Of a stretch of 64,000 nt of DNA, positions 1 to 8,074 are shown one piece after another (within the stretch, counting starts at the first letter, position 1; each line of letters opens with the position of its first letter). Position numbers and translations under genes: made by a program. The stretch lies in NCBI RefSeq assembly GCF_002161765.1, contig NZ_NFIN01000013.1:1-64000 (forward strand), written 5' to 3'. Below the pieces are notes generated by a model. The model was not told the DNA's origin, did no database searches, and saw nothing but the letters and a program-made list of their open reading frames with translations. Origin of the DNA: Bacteroides sp. An322. Lineage in GTDB: Bacteria; Bacteroidota; Bacteroidia; Bacteroidales; Bacteroidaceae.

Positions 1-15
1 CACGTAATCAAGGTG

Positions 16-106
16 CACCACAGATTACACAGATTTGAACAATTTATTATTAACCAAACCACGGACACAGAGAAAATAATTTTATTAATCTGTGTAATCT
101 GTGGTG
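16..106. repeat. Long inverted repeat (CACCACAGATTACACAG arms)
   Basis: Two perfect 20-base arms, 16-35 and 87-106, face each other across about 50 bases. A close relative with 19-base arms lies at 45141-45269. The copy could fold as a hairpin in RNA and may act as a terminator for a gene to the left of the window. The interior carries a fragment (ACGGACACAGAG) that resembles the second palindrome family found at 33.6-42.1 kb. Nothing coding is visible in bases 1-126. Confidence 0.8.
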
Positions 107-126
107 AAAAAACTAAAGACTAAGCT

Positions 127-266
127 ATGATTGACTATTCTGTTTATTTGACAGGGAACCCGATGGACGAAATGGCGCCGTAGCCAGCCGCACGGCACAG
201 GCAGCTACGTTGAAAGCCGAGAAAGAGGGGCTGAGTACCGTCGACCTGGAGGCGGCGAAAGGGTGA
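127..266 (+). pseudogene. HU-family DNA-binding protein, internally deleted remnant
   Basis: The ATG at 127 opens 18 codons beginning MIDYSVYLTGNP, the typical N terminus of Bacteroidales HU/IHF-like proteins, and then meets TAG at 181. In a different frame, bases 180-263 encode VASRTAQAATLKAEKEG and a short tail ending at TGA 264-266, which is the typical C terminus of the same family. The whole DNA-binding core, about 120 residues, is missing. This is best read as one deletion that joined the two ends out of frame. The neighbour at 358 is a smalltalk gene, the usual partner of this HU type. Family assignment is from memory of family sequences. Confidence 0.65.
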
Positions 267-270
267 AATT

Positions 271-356
271 AGTTAATAATTAATAATTAATAACGCCGGC
301 TTAACTATTAATTATCAACTGAAGAAATCTCTTAATTATTAACTCTTAACTATTGA
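271..356. repeat. TA-rich interspersed palindromic repeat
   Basis: The tract is built of alternating TTAATAATTAATAA-like and TTAACTATTAATTATCAACT-like blocks that are partly self-complementary. The core GCCGGCTTAACTAT at 295-308 recurs exactly at 44380-44393. Similar tracts occur at 463-545, 18629-18665, 41511-41573, 44343-44405, 45166-45244 and 46003-46074. It separates the HU remnant from the smalltalk gene. Confidence 0.6.
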
Positions 357-357
357 C

Positions 358-459
358 ATGGACAACAAGAAGAAAAACATTTGGGGGATTATCATCCAGA
401 CTTTGATTACGATTCTGACCGCTATCGGGACGTCGCTGGGAGTAACCAGCTGCATGTAA
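358..459 (+). CDS. Smalltalk protein (33 residues)
   Basis: This short reading frame starts MDNKKKNIWG, continues with one hydrophobic stretch (about residues 11-26) and ends GVTSCM. That is the pattern of the smalltalk family of tiny Bacteroidetes proteins, which end in a VTSC-type motif. Its function is unknown. The family is usually found just downstream of an HU-like gene, often with an amidase following. Here the HU gene is a remnant and no amidase follows. No clear Shine-Dalgarno sequence precedes the start, which is normal for this phylum. The hydrophobic segment suggests membrane association. Confidence 0.75.
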   Translation: MDNKKKNIWGIIIQTLITILTAIGTSLGVTSCM

Positions 460-462
460 GGC

Positions 463-590
463 AATGAATAATTAATAATGAACAGTTAATAGCGGCTGGT
501 GGAAACACTTTCTGTTATTAATTGTTCATTATTCACTATTAACTATCAAAGTTTTCAATTCTCCATTTTCCATTTTCAATTTTCAACTAA
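463..590. repeat. TA-rich palindromic repeat plus CCATTTTCAATTTTC tract
   Basis: Bases 463-492 and 514-545 are imperfect inverted copies of a TAATAATGAACAGTTAATAG-like unit. They are followed by a pyrimidine/A tract of short repeats (ATTCTCCATTTTCCATTTTC, 557-590). A reverse-oriented relative of this tail lies at 18629-18665. No gene is seen between the smalltalk stop and the ilv promoter. Confidence 0.5.
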
Positions 591-624
591 TGATAATTTT
601 TTTCGATAAAAAACTTTCATTTTA

Positions 625-655
625 TTTGTTTATTCGGGAAAAGACTTTACCTTTG
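625..655 (+). promoter_or_regulatory. Promoter of the ilv operon
   Basis: TTTG at 625-628 and TACCTTTG at 648-655 are separated by 19 bases. They match the Bacteroides -33 (TTTG) and -7 (TAnnTTTG) elements. Transcription would start near 662, just before the leader peptide at 686. Confidence 0.75.
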
Positions 656-685
656 CAAATGAAAACCGATAAAAACAGATAGATT

Positions 686-775
686 ATGACAACGGATATA
701 CGAATTAACTTGGCAGTCCTGCATTTGATTCACGTCGTGGTGGTACCAGGAGGTGAGGAAGGTTCGTGTATGTAG
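686..775 (+). CDS. ilv leader peptide (29 residues)
   Basis: The frame runs from ATG 686 to TAG 773. Of 29 residues, 11 are Ile, Leu or Val, concentrated in RINLAVLHLIHVVVV with four Val codons in a row (734-745). The position, between a strong promoter and a terminator hairpin ahead of ilvD, is that of an attenuation leader. When charged branched-chain tRNAs are scarce the ribosome would stall here. This is inferred from sequence. The peptide itself has no expected catalytic role. It is too short for ordinary gene calling and is easily missed. Confidence 0.8.
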   Translation: MTTDIRINLAVLHLIHVVVVPGGEEGSCM

Positions 776-831
776 TTGAATGTGGATATACGTTAGAAAG
801 CCTTTCTCACCTGAGTTGAGAGAGGCTTTTT
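751..831 (+). terminator. ilv attenuator: antiterminator and terminator hairpins
   Basis: The terminator stem pairs 797-808 with 818-829 (AAAGCCTTTCTC with GAGAGAGGCTTT) and is followed by a U run. A competing stem pairs AGGTGAGGAAGGTT (751-764) with AGCCTTTCTCACCT (799-812), 14 consecutive pairs counting two G-U wobbles. The two structures share the arm at 799-808, so they exclude each other. Bases 751-764 lie inside the end of the leader peptide. A ribosome that finishes the peptide would cover them and allow termination, while a stalled one would leave them free. Confidence 0.8.
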
Positions 832-860
832 ACTTAATGACTAATAAGGAGAACGCAGAT

Positions 861-2663
861 ATGAAACACGAGTTACGTAGTTCGATGAGTACCGAAGGCA
901 GGCGCATGGCAGGCGCACGTGCGTTGTGGGTAGCCAACGGAATGAAGAAAGAGATGATGGGTAAGCCGATTATAGCGGTGGTCAATTCGTTCACCCAGTT
1001 TGTGCCCGGGCATACGCACCTGCACGAAATCGGGCAGATGGTAAAGGCGGAGATAGAGCGTCTGGGATGCTTTGCCGCCGAGTTTAACACCATTGCCATT
1101 GATGACGGTATTGCCATGGGGCACGACGGGATGCTTTATTCCTTGCCTTCGCGCGACATCATCGCCGATAGCATCGAGTATATGGTCAACGCGCACAAGG
1201 CGGACGCGATGATTTGCATTTCGAATTGCGACAAGATTACGCCGGGGATGCTGATGGCTGCCATGAGGCTGAACATCCCTACCGTTTTTGTATCGGGCGG
1301 ACCGATGGAAGCGGGCGAGTGGGGAGGCATGCACCTCGACCTGATTGACGCGATGATAAAGTCGGCAGACACGAGCGTGAGCGATGCCGACGTGGCTGAA
1401 ATCGAGCGTCATGCGTGCCCCGGATGCGGATGCTGCTCGGGTATGTTCACCGCCAATTCGATGAATTGCCTGAACGAGGCTATCGGTTTGGCTCTGCCCG
1501 GAAACGGCACCATTCTTGCCACTCATGCCAACCGCAAGATTCTTTTCGAGGATGCGGCGCGGCTCATCGTGGAAAATGCCTATAAGTATTACCGCGACGG
1601 GGACGAGAGCGTATTGCCCCGAAGCATTGCCACCCGCGAGGCTTTCTTGAACGCCATGACGCTGGATATCGCCATGGGAGGCTCTACCAACACGGTGCTC
1701 CACCTGTTGGCGGTTGCCCACGAAGCGGAAGTGGATTTCTGCATGGACGACATCGACCGCCTTTCACGCCGTGTGCCTTGCCTGTGCAAGGTGGCTCCCA
1801 ATACGCAGAAATACCATATACAGGACGTGAACCGCGCGGGAGGCATCCTGAACATCTTAGGCGAGCTGGCAAAGGGAGACTTGCTGGATACATCGGTGCG
1901 CCGGGTAGACGGAACGACGCTGGCGGAAGCTATCGAGCATTATAATATAAACAAGGAGAATCCCGACCCAGAAGCGTTGCGCATCTACCGGAGTGCGCCG
2001 GGCGGAAAGTTCTGCATCACCTTAGGCGCGCAAGACGCGATGTACGATACGCTCGATACCGACCGTGCCACGGGATGCATCCGCGACCTGCAACACGCTT
2101 ATTCAAAGGACGGCGGGCTGGCGGTATTGAAAGGGAATATCGCGCAAGACGGATGTGTGGTGAAGACAGCAGGAGTGGACGAAAGCATCTGGAAGTTTTC
2201 GGGTCCTGCCAAGGTGTTCGACTCGCAGGAAGCGGCTTGCGAAGGCATCTTGGGCGGTAAGGTGGTGAGCGGAGATGTGGTGGTCATCACCCACGAAGGA
2301 CCGAAAGGAGGTCCGGGCATGCAGGAAATGCTTTATCCCACGTCGTACATCAAATCGAAGCATTTGGGCAAGGAATGTGCCCTGATTACCGACGGGCGTT
2401 TTAGCGGAGGCACATCGGGGCTGAGCATCGGACACATCTCGCCCGAAGCCGCCGCAGGAGGAAACATCGGCAAGATAACAGACGGTGACATTATCGAGAT
2501 AGATATCCCTAACCGTACGATCAACGTGAAGCTGAGCGATGAGGAATTGGCTGCCCGTCCGATGGCTCCCGTCACGCGCGACCGTCAGGTATCGAAAGCC
2601 CTCAAAGCCTACGCCGCAATGGTAAGCTCGGCAGATAAGGGCGGAGTGAGAATCATAGAATAA
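861..2663 (+). CDS. ilvD: Dihydroxy-acid dehydratase
   Basis: This enzyme dehydrates 2,3-dihydroxy-isovalerate or -methylvalerate to the 2-keto acid, the third common step of valine and isoleucine synthesis, in the cytoplasm. The start at 861 gives a 600-residue protein beginning [20 protein letters not shown], the usual N terminus, and is preceded by AAGGAG. In-frame ATGs at 780 and 837 overlap or directly follow the attenuator hairpin and are rejected. Iron-sulfur cysteines are visible as C123 ([10 protein letters not shown]) and the C186-P-G-C-G-C-C cluster ([11 protein letters not shown]). It is the first gene of the operon, 23 bases before ilvB. Confidence 0.95.
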   Translation: MKHELRSSMSTEGRRMAGARALWVANGMKKEMMGKPIIAVVNSFTQFVPGHTHLHEIGQMVKAEIERLGCFAAEFNTIAIDDGIAMGHDGMLYSLPSRDIIADSIEYMVNAHKADAMICISNCDKITPGMLMAAMRLNIPTVFVSGGPMEAGEWGGMHLDLIDAMIKSADTSVSDADVAEIERHACPGCGCCSGMFTANSMNCLNEAIGLALPGNGTILATHANRKILFEDAARLIVENAYKYYRDGDESVLPRSIATREAFLNAMTLDIAMGGSTNTVLHLLAVAHEAEVDFCMDDIDRLSRRVPCLCKVAPNTQKYHIQDVNRAGGILNILGELAKGDLLDTSVRRVDGTTLAEAIEHYNINKENPDPEALRIYRSAPGGKFCITLGAQDAMYDTLDTDRATGCIRDLQHAYSKDGGLAVLKGNIAQDGCVVKTAGVDESIWKFSGPAKVFDSQEAACEGILGGKVVSGDVVVITHEGPKGGPGMQEMLYPTSYIKSKHLGKECALITDGRFSGGTSGLSIGHISPEAAAGGNIGKITDGDIIEIDIPNRTINVKLSDEELAARPMAPVTRDRQVSKALKAYAAMVSSADKGGVRIIE

Positions 2664-2686
2664 GGAAAATAGAGGAGTAAAGATAT

Positions 2687-4390
2687 ATGGCAAAAGAAAG
2701 AATAACAGGCTCGGAAGCATTGATGCGCTCGTTGGAACACGAAGGGGTAAAGACCCTTTTCGGTTATCCCGGAGGAGCCATTATGCCGGTATTTGATGCG
2801 TTGTATGACCATCGCGATAAGTTGAATCACATTTTGGTGCGCCACGAACAAGGAGCGGCTCATGCCGCACAAGGCTTTGCACGGGTATCGGGCGAAGTGG
2901 GTGTGTGCCTGGTGACGAGCGGTCCCGGAGCGACGAACACCATTACGGGTGTGGCGGACGCGATGATAGACAGTACGCCTATCGTGGTGATAGCCGGACA
3001 GGTAGGTGCTTCGTTATTGGGTACAGACGCGTTTCAGGAGGTGGATTTGGTAGGTGTGACCCAGCCGATTTCGAAATGGAGTTATCAGATACGCCGGGCG
3101 GAAGACGTGGCGTGGGCAGTATCGCGCGCGTTTTACCTCGCACGGAGCGGACGTCCCGGTCCGGTGGTGCTCGACTTTGCGAAGAATGCGCAGACCGAAC
3201 TGACCGATTACGAACCATTGGATGTAGACTTTATCCGAAGCTATGACCCCGACCCGGAGACCGATCCGAAGATGGTGGCAGAGGCGGTGAAGCTGATTAA
3301 CGAAGCCCAACGCCCGCTGGTATTAGTAGGGCAGGGGGTCGAGTTGGGCAATGCGCAAGAGGAACTGAAGGCGTTCGTAGAGAAAGCCGATCTGCCTTGC
3401 GGATGTACGTTGTTAGGGCTTTCGGCATTGCCTTCCGACCATCGGCTGAACAAAGGGATGTTGGGTATGCACGGCAATTTGGCTCCAAACGTAAAGACCA
3501 ACGAGTGTGATGTATTGATAGCCGTGGGGATGCGTTTCGATGACCGCGTAACGGGTAAATTAGAGACATACGCACGTCAGGCTAAGGTGATTCACCTGGA
3601 TGTAGACCCTTCGGAGATAGGCAAGAACGTGCGGGTGGATGTCCCTATCTTGGGCAATTGCAAGCGCACATTAGCATTGCTCACCGAGCTGATGCAGAGC
3701 CATAAGCATACGGAGTGGATAGACAGCTTCGCCCCGTATGCCGAGAAAGAATACGAGCAGGTTATCCGTCCCGAAGTGTTTCCGGGCAAAGGACCGCTGA
3801 ATATGGGCGAGGTGGTGAATGCGGTGAGCGAGGCTACCCGCCGCGAAGCCATTCTCGTGACCGATGTAGGGCAGAACCAAATGATGGCGTGCCGCTATTT
3901 CAAGTTTGCTAAGCAACGGAGCATTGTCACTTCAGGCGGCATGGGCACGATGGGTTTTTGCCTTCCGGCGGCTATCGGCGCTACGTTCGGATGTCCGGGA
4001 CGTACGGTGTGTGCCTTTATGGGCGACGGAGGTTTGCAGATGACTTTGCAAGAATTAGGTACGGTAATGGAGCAACAAGCCCCCGTGAAACTTGTTTTGA
4101 TGAACAACAATTACTTAGGCAACGTGCGCCAATGGCAGGCGATGTTCTTCAACAAGCGTTATTCGTTTACGCCGATGATGAATCCCGACTATATGCAGAT
4201 AGCCGCTGCATACGGCATTCCGGGACGCCGGGTAATGGAGCGTGAGGAGCTGGAAGAAGGCATCCGCGAGATGCTGGATACCGACGGGCCTTTCTTATTG
4301 GAAGTATGTGTGGTAGAAGAAGGCAATGTCCTTCCGATGACCCCTCCGGGAAGCTCGGTAAACGATATGTTGCTTGAATTGGATTGCTGA
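2687..4390 (+). CDS. ilvB: Acetolactate synthase, large catalytic subunit
   Basis: It condenses two pyruvates to acetolactate, or pyruvate with 2-ketobutyrate, using thiamine diphosphate. The 567 residues carry the N-terminal pyrimidine-binding domain with catalytic Glu in VRHEQGAAHA (E54), the central FAD-fold domain, and the C-terminal diphosphate domain with GDGGLQMTLQE and the following MNNN motif. Length fits the biosynthetic family. It lies 23 bases after ilvD and 26 before ilvN, so the three are co-transcribed and controlled by the upstream attenuator. Confidence 0.95.
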   Translation: MAKERITGSEALMRSLEHEGVKTLFGYPGGAIMPVFDALYDHRDKLNHILVRHEQGAAHAAQGFARVSGEVGVCLVTSGPGATNTITGVADAMIDSTPIVVIAGQVGASLLGTDAFQEVDLVGVTQPISKWSYQIRRAEDVAWAVSRAFYLARSGRPGPVVLDFAKNAQTELTDYEPLDVDFIRSYDPDPETDPKMVAEAVKLINEAQRPLVLVGQGVELGNAQEELKAFVEKADLPCGCTLLGLSALPSDHRLNKGMLGMHGNLAPNVKTNECDVLIAVGMRFDDRVTGKLETYARQAKVIHLDVDPSEIGKNVRVDVPILGNCKRTLALLTELMQSHKHTEWIDSFAPYAEKEYEQVIRPEVFPGKGPLNMGEVVNAVSEATRREAILVTDVGQNQMMACRYFKFAKQRSIVTSGGMGTMGFCLPAAIGATFGCPGRTVCAFMGDGGLQMTLQELGTVMEQQAPVKLVLMNNNYLGNVRQWQAMFFNKRYSFTPMMNPDYMQIAAAYGIPGRRVMEREELEEGIREMLDTDGPFLLEVCVVEEGNVLPMTPPGSSVNDMLLELDC

Positions 4391-4416
4391 TTTGTTGTAA
4401 CTTAAAATGATAGCAA

Positions 4417-4974
4417 ATGGATAATAAGACCTTATATACAATCATCGTTCACTCTGAAAACATAGCCGGATTGCTGAATCAGGTAACGGCTGTATTCACG
4501 CGCCGGCAAATCAATATCGAGAGTTTGAACGTTTCGGCCTCCTCGATTAAGGGAGTGCATAAATATACGATAACCTGCTGGACCACTCCCGACATTGTGG
4601 AAAAAGTGGTGCGTCAGATAGAGAAGAAAATCGATGTCATTCAGGCGCATTATTTCACCGAGAAGGAAATCTTCCAGCGCGAGGTGGCGATGTACAAAGT
4701 CTCCACGCCCGAATTCCAGTCGAATCCCGAAGCATCGAAGGTGGTGCGCCGTGCCAGTGCGCACATCGTGGAAGTGAACCCCACGTTCTGCATTGTGGAA
4801 CTGACGGCGATGAGCAATGAAATCACCGACCTTTATGAGAAACTGAGAGACCTGAACTGTATGCTTCAGTTTGTCCGTTCGGGACGGATAGCCGTATCCA
4901 CCAGTTGCTTCGAGCGGGTGAACGAATACTTGGCACATCGCGAAGAGCGTTATTTGAAGGAGCAGAAAGGTTGA
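4417..4974 (+). CDS. ilvN: Acetolactate synthase, small regulatory subunit
   Basis: The 185-residue protein begins with an ACT domain (about residues 5-80, TIIVHSENIAGLLNQVTAVF) followed by the C-terminal domain of the IlvH/IlvN type. It binds the large subunit and confers valine feedback inhibition. It is longer than the roughly 95-residue E. coli IlvN and nearer IlvH in length. It lies between ilvB and a thioesterase gene in the same operon. Confidence 0.92.
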   Translation: MDNKTLYTIIVHSENIAGLLNQVTAVFTRRQINIESLNVSASSIKGVHKYTITCWTTPDIVEKVVRQIEKKIDVIQAHYFTEKEIFQREVAMYKVSTPEFQSNPEASKVVRRASAHIVEVNPTFCIVELTAMSNEITDLYEKLRDLNCMLQFVRSGRIAVSTSCFERVNEYLAHREERYLKEQKG

Positions 4975-4995
4975 TTCATAAAAATCTTGACGGAT

Positions 4996-5742
4996 ATGGA
5001 CGCAAAAGAAAAAATAGGCAGATACGAGTTTGTGGCAGAGCCTTTCCACGTGGATTTTACGGGAAGGCTTACGATGGGAGTCTTGGGCAATCATCTGTTG
5101 AATTGTGCCGGATTCCATGCCGCCGACCGTGGTTTCGGGATAGCCGTATTGAACGAAAACCATTATACGTGGGTGCTTTCGCGCCTGGCGGTAGAGATGA
5201 CCGAGATGCCGAAAGCATACGAGAAGTTCAGCATCGAAACGTGGGTGGAAAACGTGTACCGGCTCTTTACCGACCGCAATTTCGCAATCCTGAACGCGGA
5301 AGGCAAGCCCATCGGGTATGCGCGTTCGGTATGGGCGATGATTAGCATGGAGACCCGCAAGCCCGCCGACTTGTTCCTCTTGCACGGCGATGAAATCACG
5401 GGGTACGTGTGTGCCGATAAGCCTTGCCCTATCGAGAAGGCGGGCAGGGTGAAGGTGAACGAGACGCAACCCGTGGCGGAATATCACACCAAATACAGCG
5501 ATATCGACCTGAACGGGCACGTGAACAGCATCAAGTACATCGAGCATATCCTCGACCTGTTCCCGTTGGATATGTTCCGTGAGAAGACGTTGCGCCGTTT
5601 CGAAGTGGCATACGCCGCCGAGAGCCATTACGGCGATGTGTTGAGCTTTTACCGCGAACAAAAATCCGAAAACGAGTACGACATTGAAGTCAAGAAGAAC
5701 GGTGCCGAAACCGCGATTCGGAGTAAAGTAGTATTTTATTAA
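4996..5742 (+). CDS. Acyl-ACP thioesterase
   Basis: This 248-residue protein resembles plant-type FatA/FatB acyl-ACP thioesterases (acyl-ACP thioesterase family), which release free fatty acids from acyl carrier protein. It has two hot-dog folds. The second contains DIDLNGHVNSIKYIEHI with the conserved D-x-N-x-H-V-N core. I take ATG 4996 as the start; a TTG at 4987 is possible. It is 21 bases after ilvN and 54 before ilvC, so it is embedded in the branched-chain amino acid operon. That position suggests a link between branched-chain precursors and acyl-chain supply, but this is inference. Confidence 0.88.
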   Translation: MDAKEKIGRYEFVAEPFHVDFTGRLTMGVLGNHLLNCAGFHAADRGFGIAVLNENHYTWVLSRLAVEMTEMPKAYEKFSIETWVENVYRLFTDRNFAILNAEGKPIGYARSVWAMISMETRKPADLFLLHGDEITGYVCADKPCPIEKAGRVKVNETQPVAEYHTKYSDIDLNGHVNSIKYIEHILDLFPLDMFREKTLRRFEVAYAAESHYGDVLSFYREQKSENEYDIEVKKNGAETAIRSKVVFY

Positions 5743-5796
5743 ACATGTATATATTAACCTGCGGTCGGTCAGGACCGCGATAAAAAGATTGTAATT

Positions 5797-6840
5797 ATGG
5801 CAAAAATGAATTTTGGCGGGGTAATCGAAAACGTAGAGACCCGCGAAGAATTTCCTTTGGAAAAAGCACGTGAAGTATTGAAAAACGAAACCATAGCCGT
5901 AATCGGTTACGGCGTACAGGGACCGGGCCAGTCATTGAACCTGCGCGATAACGGATTTAACGTCATCGTGGGCCAACGTCTGGGCAAGACATACGATAAA
6001 GCCGTGGCAGACGGTTGGGTGCCGGGCGAAACCCTTTTCGGCATCGAAGAGGCTTGCGAACGCGCTACTATCATCGCGGTGTTGCTTTCCGACGCGGCGC
6101 AAATCGCTTGCTGGCCGACTATCGAGAAGCATCTTACTGCAGGCAAGGCATTGTATTTCTCTCACGGATTCGCTATCACATGGAATGACCGTACAGGTGT
6201 AGTTCCTCCGAAAGACGTGGATGTGATTATGGTGGCTCCGAAAGGTTCGGGCACTTCGCTCCGCACGATGTTCCTCGAAGGACGTGGCTTGAACTCTTCG
6301 TATGCGATTTATCAAGACGCTACGGGCAAGGCTTGGGACCGCGTTATCGCCATGGGTATCGGTATCGGTTCGGGCTATTTGTTTGAAACTACATTCCAGC
6401 GTGAAGCCACTTCCGACTTGACCGGTGAACGCGGTACGTTGATGGGAGCTATCCAAGGCTTGCTTTTGGCTCAATACGAAACCCTGCGCGAACACGGACA
6501 TACTCCTTCCGAAGCATTCAATGAAACCGTAGAAGAACTCACTCAATCGTTGATGCCGCTCTTTGCAGCTAAAGGTATGGACTGGATGTACGCCAATTGC
6601 TCTACTACAGCCCAACGCGGTGCGCTCGACTGGATGGTTCCGTTCCACGATGCCACCAAGCCCGTATTCGAGAAATTGTATAAATCAGTAGCCGACGGTT
6701 TGGAAGCACAACGCTCTATCGATTCCAACTCTCAGCCCGACTATCGTGAAAAGCTGAATGAAGAGTTGAAAGCATTGCGCGAAAGCGAAATGTGGCAGAC
6801 GGGTATGGTAGTGCGCAAGCTCCGCCCTGAAAACAATTGA
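5797..6840 (+). CDS. ilvC: Ketol-acid reductoisomerase (NADP+)
   Basis: It isomerises and reduces acetolactate to dihydroxy-isovalerate, between the ilvB and ilvD steps. The 347 residues show a Rossmann motif IGYGVQGPGQ near residue 37, then a helical C-terminal domain with the metal/substrate acidic residues in ERGTLMGAIQG and a following Glu-rich helix. Length is that of the short class I enzymes. It is the last gene of the operon; a strong hairpin follows at 6866-6908. Confidence 0.95.
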   Translation: MAKMNFGGVIENVETREEFPLEKAREVLKNETIAVIGYGVQGPGQSLNLRDNGFNVIVGQRLGKTYDKAVADGWVPGETLFGIEEACERATIIAVLLSDAAQIACWPTIEKHLTAGKALYFSHGFAITWNDRTGVVPPKDVDVIMVAPKGSGTSLRTMFLEGRGLNSSYAIYQDATGKAWDRVIAMGIGIGSGYLFETTFQREATSDLTGERGTLMGAIQGLLLAQYETLREHGHTPSEAFNETVEELTQSLMPLFAAKGMDWMYANCSTTAQRGALDWMVPFHDATKPVFEKLYKSVADGLEAQRSIDSNSQPDYREKLNEELKALRESEMWQTGMVVRKLRPENN

Positions 6841-6865
6841 TCCCCCTCAGCGGAATGACATAAAA

Positions 6866-6908
6866 AACGCCCCCTTTCCTGATTCTTCTCAACGGGAAAG
6901 GGGGCGTT
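6866..6908. terminator. Bidirectional terminator between ilvC and the thioredoxin-like gene
   Basis: Perfect 14-base arms (6866-6879 and 6895-6908, AACGCCCCCTTTCC and its complement) enclose a 15-base loop. On the minus strand the hairpin is followed by a T run (6862-6867 complement), so it is a canonical terminator for the minus-strand operon. On the plus strand it can stop ilvC transcription. Confidence 0.85.
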
Positions 6909-6941
6909 AGTTATTATCTCGGCATGGAGTAATTAATGCGC

Positions 6942-8039
6942 TTATTTTTTGCTTTCAAGTTCTATTATCTGATAAACGGCGAACATCATGTCGTTGGTGT
7001 CCATATTCTCAAGCCGGCAACGCAGGAACTTGGACGCTTGTTGGCGGATGGCTTCGTCCTGTTCTTTAAACAAGTTGCCGAAATTCGCGATCAGCGCGTT
7101 TTTCATGACGTCGTTCAGCATCGGATATTCTTTTTCGCAAAGAGCCAGGTATGCTTTTATGTCGCCTTGCGCATAGCATTCAATCAGGCGGAAGCAAGGG
7201 TCGTATTGTTTGTCTTTGTTCAGCCCCAGTTCATTGGCCTGTTGTTTCAACGCATCGTAAGCCGTAGCGTCATACGGAATCTTTGCGCCTAAGTAATTGC
7301 CTATTTCCGTTGCATATAGCCTATCGATGATGGGAATCAACGTTTTTTGAGACGCTTCATCGAATTCATTCCGATGCGCTATCATATACTGGGTGATTTC
7401 ATCGTTGATGGCCATCGCGTATTCCGTATAGACAAACAGGTTTTCGGGCGATAATTTTTCCGCATCCGTCAGACCGTTGAAATAGTCGTGTACCATTCTG
7501 TTTGCCTGTCCTATCAGGTCTGCAAATTTATCGCGTTGATTGAAGGCTTCTGTTTTCAGGTAGGCGGCATACGATGCGATGAGCTTGGGGGTACGTTCGC
7601 CTCCTTCGTAGCGGGCTTTCATGCGTTCGGGTGTTCTGTCCGGGTCGAGCATACGGTCGATGTCTGCAATGAAATCATCAGCGTCTCCTCCTCCTACTTT
7701 CGTAAGCACGATGTTCTTGTCGGCATCAATGGCGATGAATGTGGGATAAGCCTCTATTTTGTACAGGTCTGCCAGTTCTTTGCCTTCCTTTTCGGCATTC
7801 AGTTTGATGCACACGAACTTTTCGTTCATGTAGTCGCCCACTTTTTTTTGCGGGAACACTTCGCGTGCCATTCTTTTACACGGACCGCACCAGTCGGTAT
7901 AGAAATCCATGAATACGAGTTTGTTTTCTGCTTTAGCCGCAGCGATAGCTTCATCGTATGTGATAGAGCGGAAATTGGTTTGTGCCAAGCCTGGCAATGC
8001 CAAGAGGGCTGCCAGGATAAAAAGTACAGTTGTTTTCAT
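6942..8039 (-). CDS. Secreted/periplasmic thioredoxin-fold protein
   Basis: The 365-residue protein has a signal peptide (about residues 1-20, ending GLAQ) and a thioredoxin domain with active site CGPC at 51-54 in FMDFYTDWCGPCKRM. It then has about 230 helical residues of unknown fold. It likely reduces or isomerises disulfides in the periplasm. It is the last gene of the minus-strand FecR-SusCD locus, 35 bases after the PKD-like lipoprotein gene, which suggests a maturation role for that system's proteins or cargo. The long C-terminal domain is not assigned. Confidence 0.8.
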   Translation of the reverse strand: MKTTVLFILAALLALPGLAQTNFRSITYDEAIAAAKAENKLVFMDFYTDWCGPCKRMAREVFPQKKVGDYMNEKFVCIKLNAEKEGKELADLYKIEAYPTFIAIDADKNIVLTKVGGGDADDFIADIDRMLDPDRTPERMKARYEGGERTPKLIASYAAYLKTEAFNQRDKFADLIGQANRMVHDYFNGLTDAEKLSPENLFVYTEYAMAINDEITQYMIAHRNEFDEASQKTLIPIIDRLYATEIGNYLGAKIPYDATAYDALKQQANELGLNKDKQYDPCFRLIECYAQGDIKAYLALCEKEYPMLNDVMKNALIANFGNLFKEQDEAIRQQASKFLRCRLENMDTNDMMFAVYQIIELESKK

Positions 8040-8074
8040 TTTATGTTTTATATTTGATTATGTATATGTTCTTA

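Noticed and set aside
780..860. Earlier starts for ilvD at 780 and 837
   Set aside because: They overlap or directly follow the attenuator hairpin, while 861 has AAGGAG upstream and the family's usual N terminus.
4432..5661. A 409-codon minus-strand frame opposite ilvN and the thioesterase
   Set aside because: Antisense to two well-supported genes, with no family motif.
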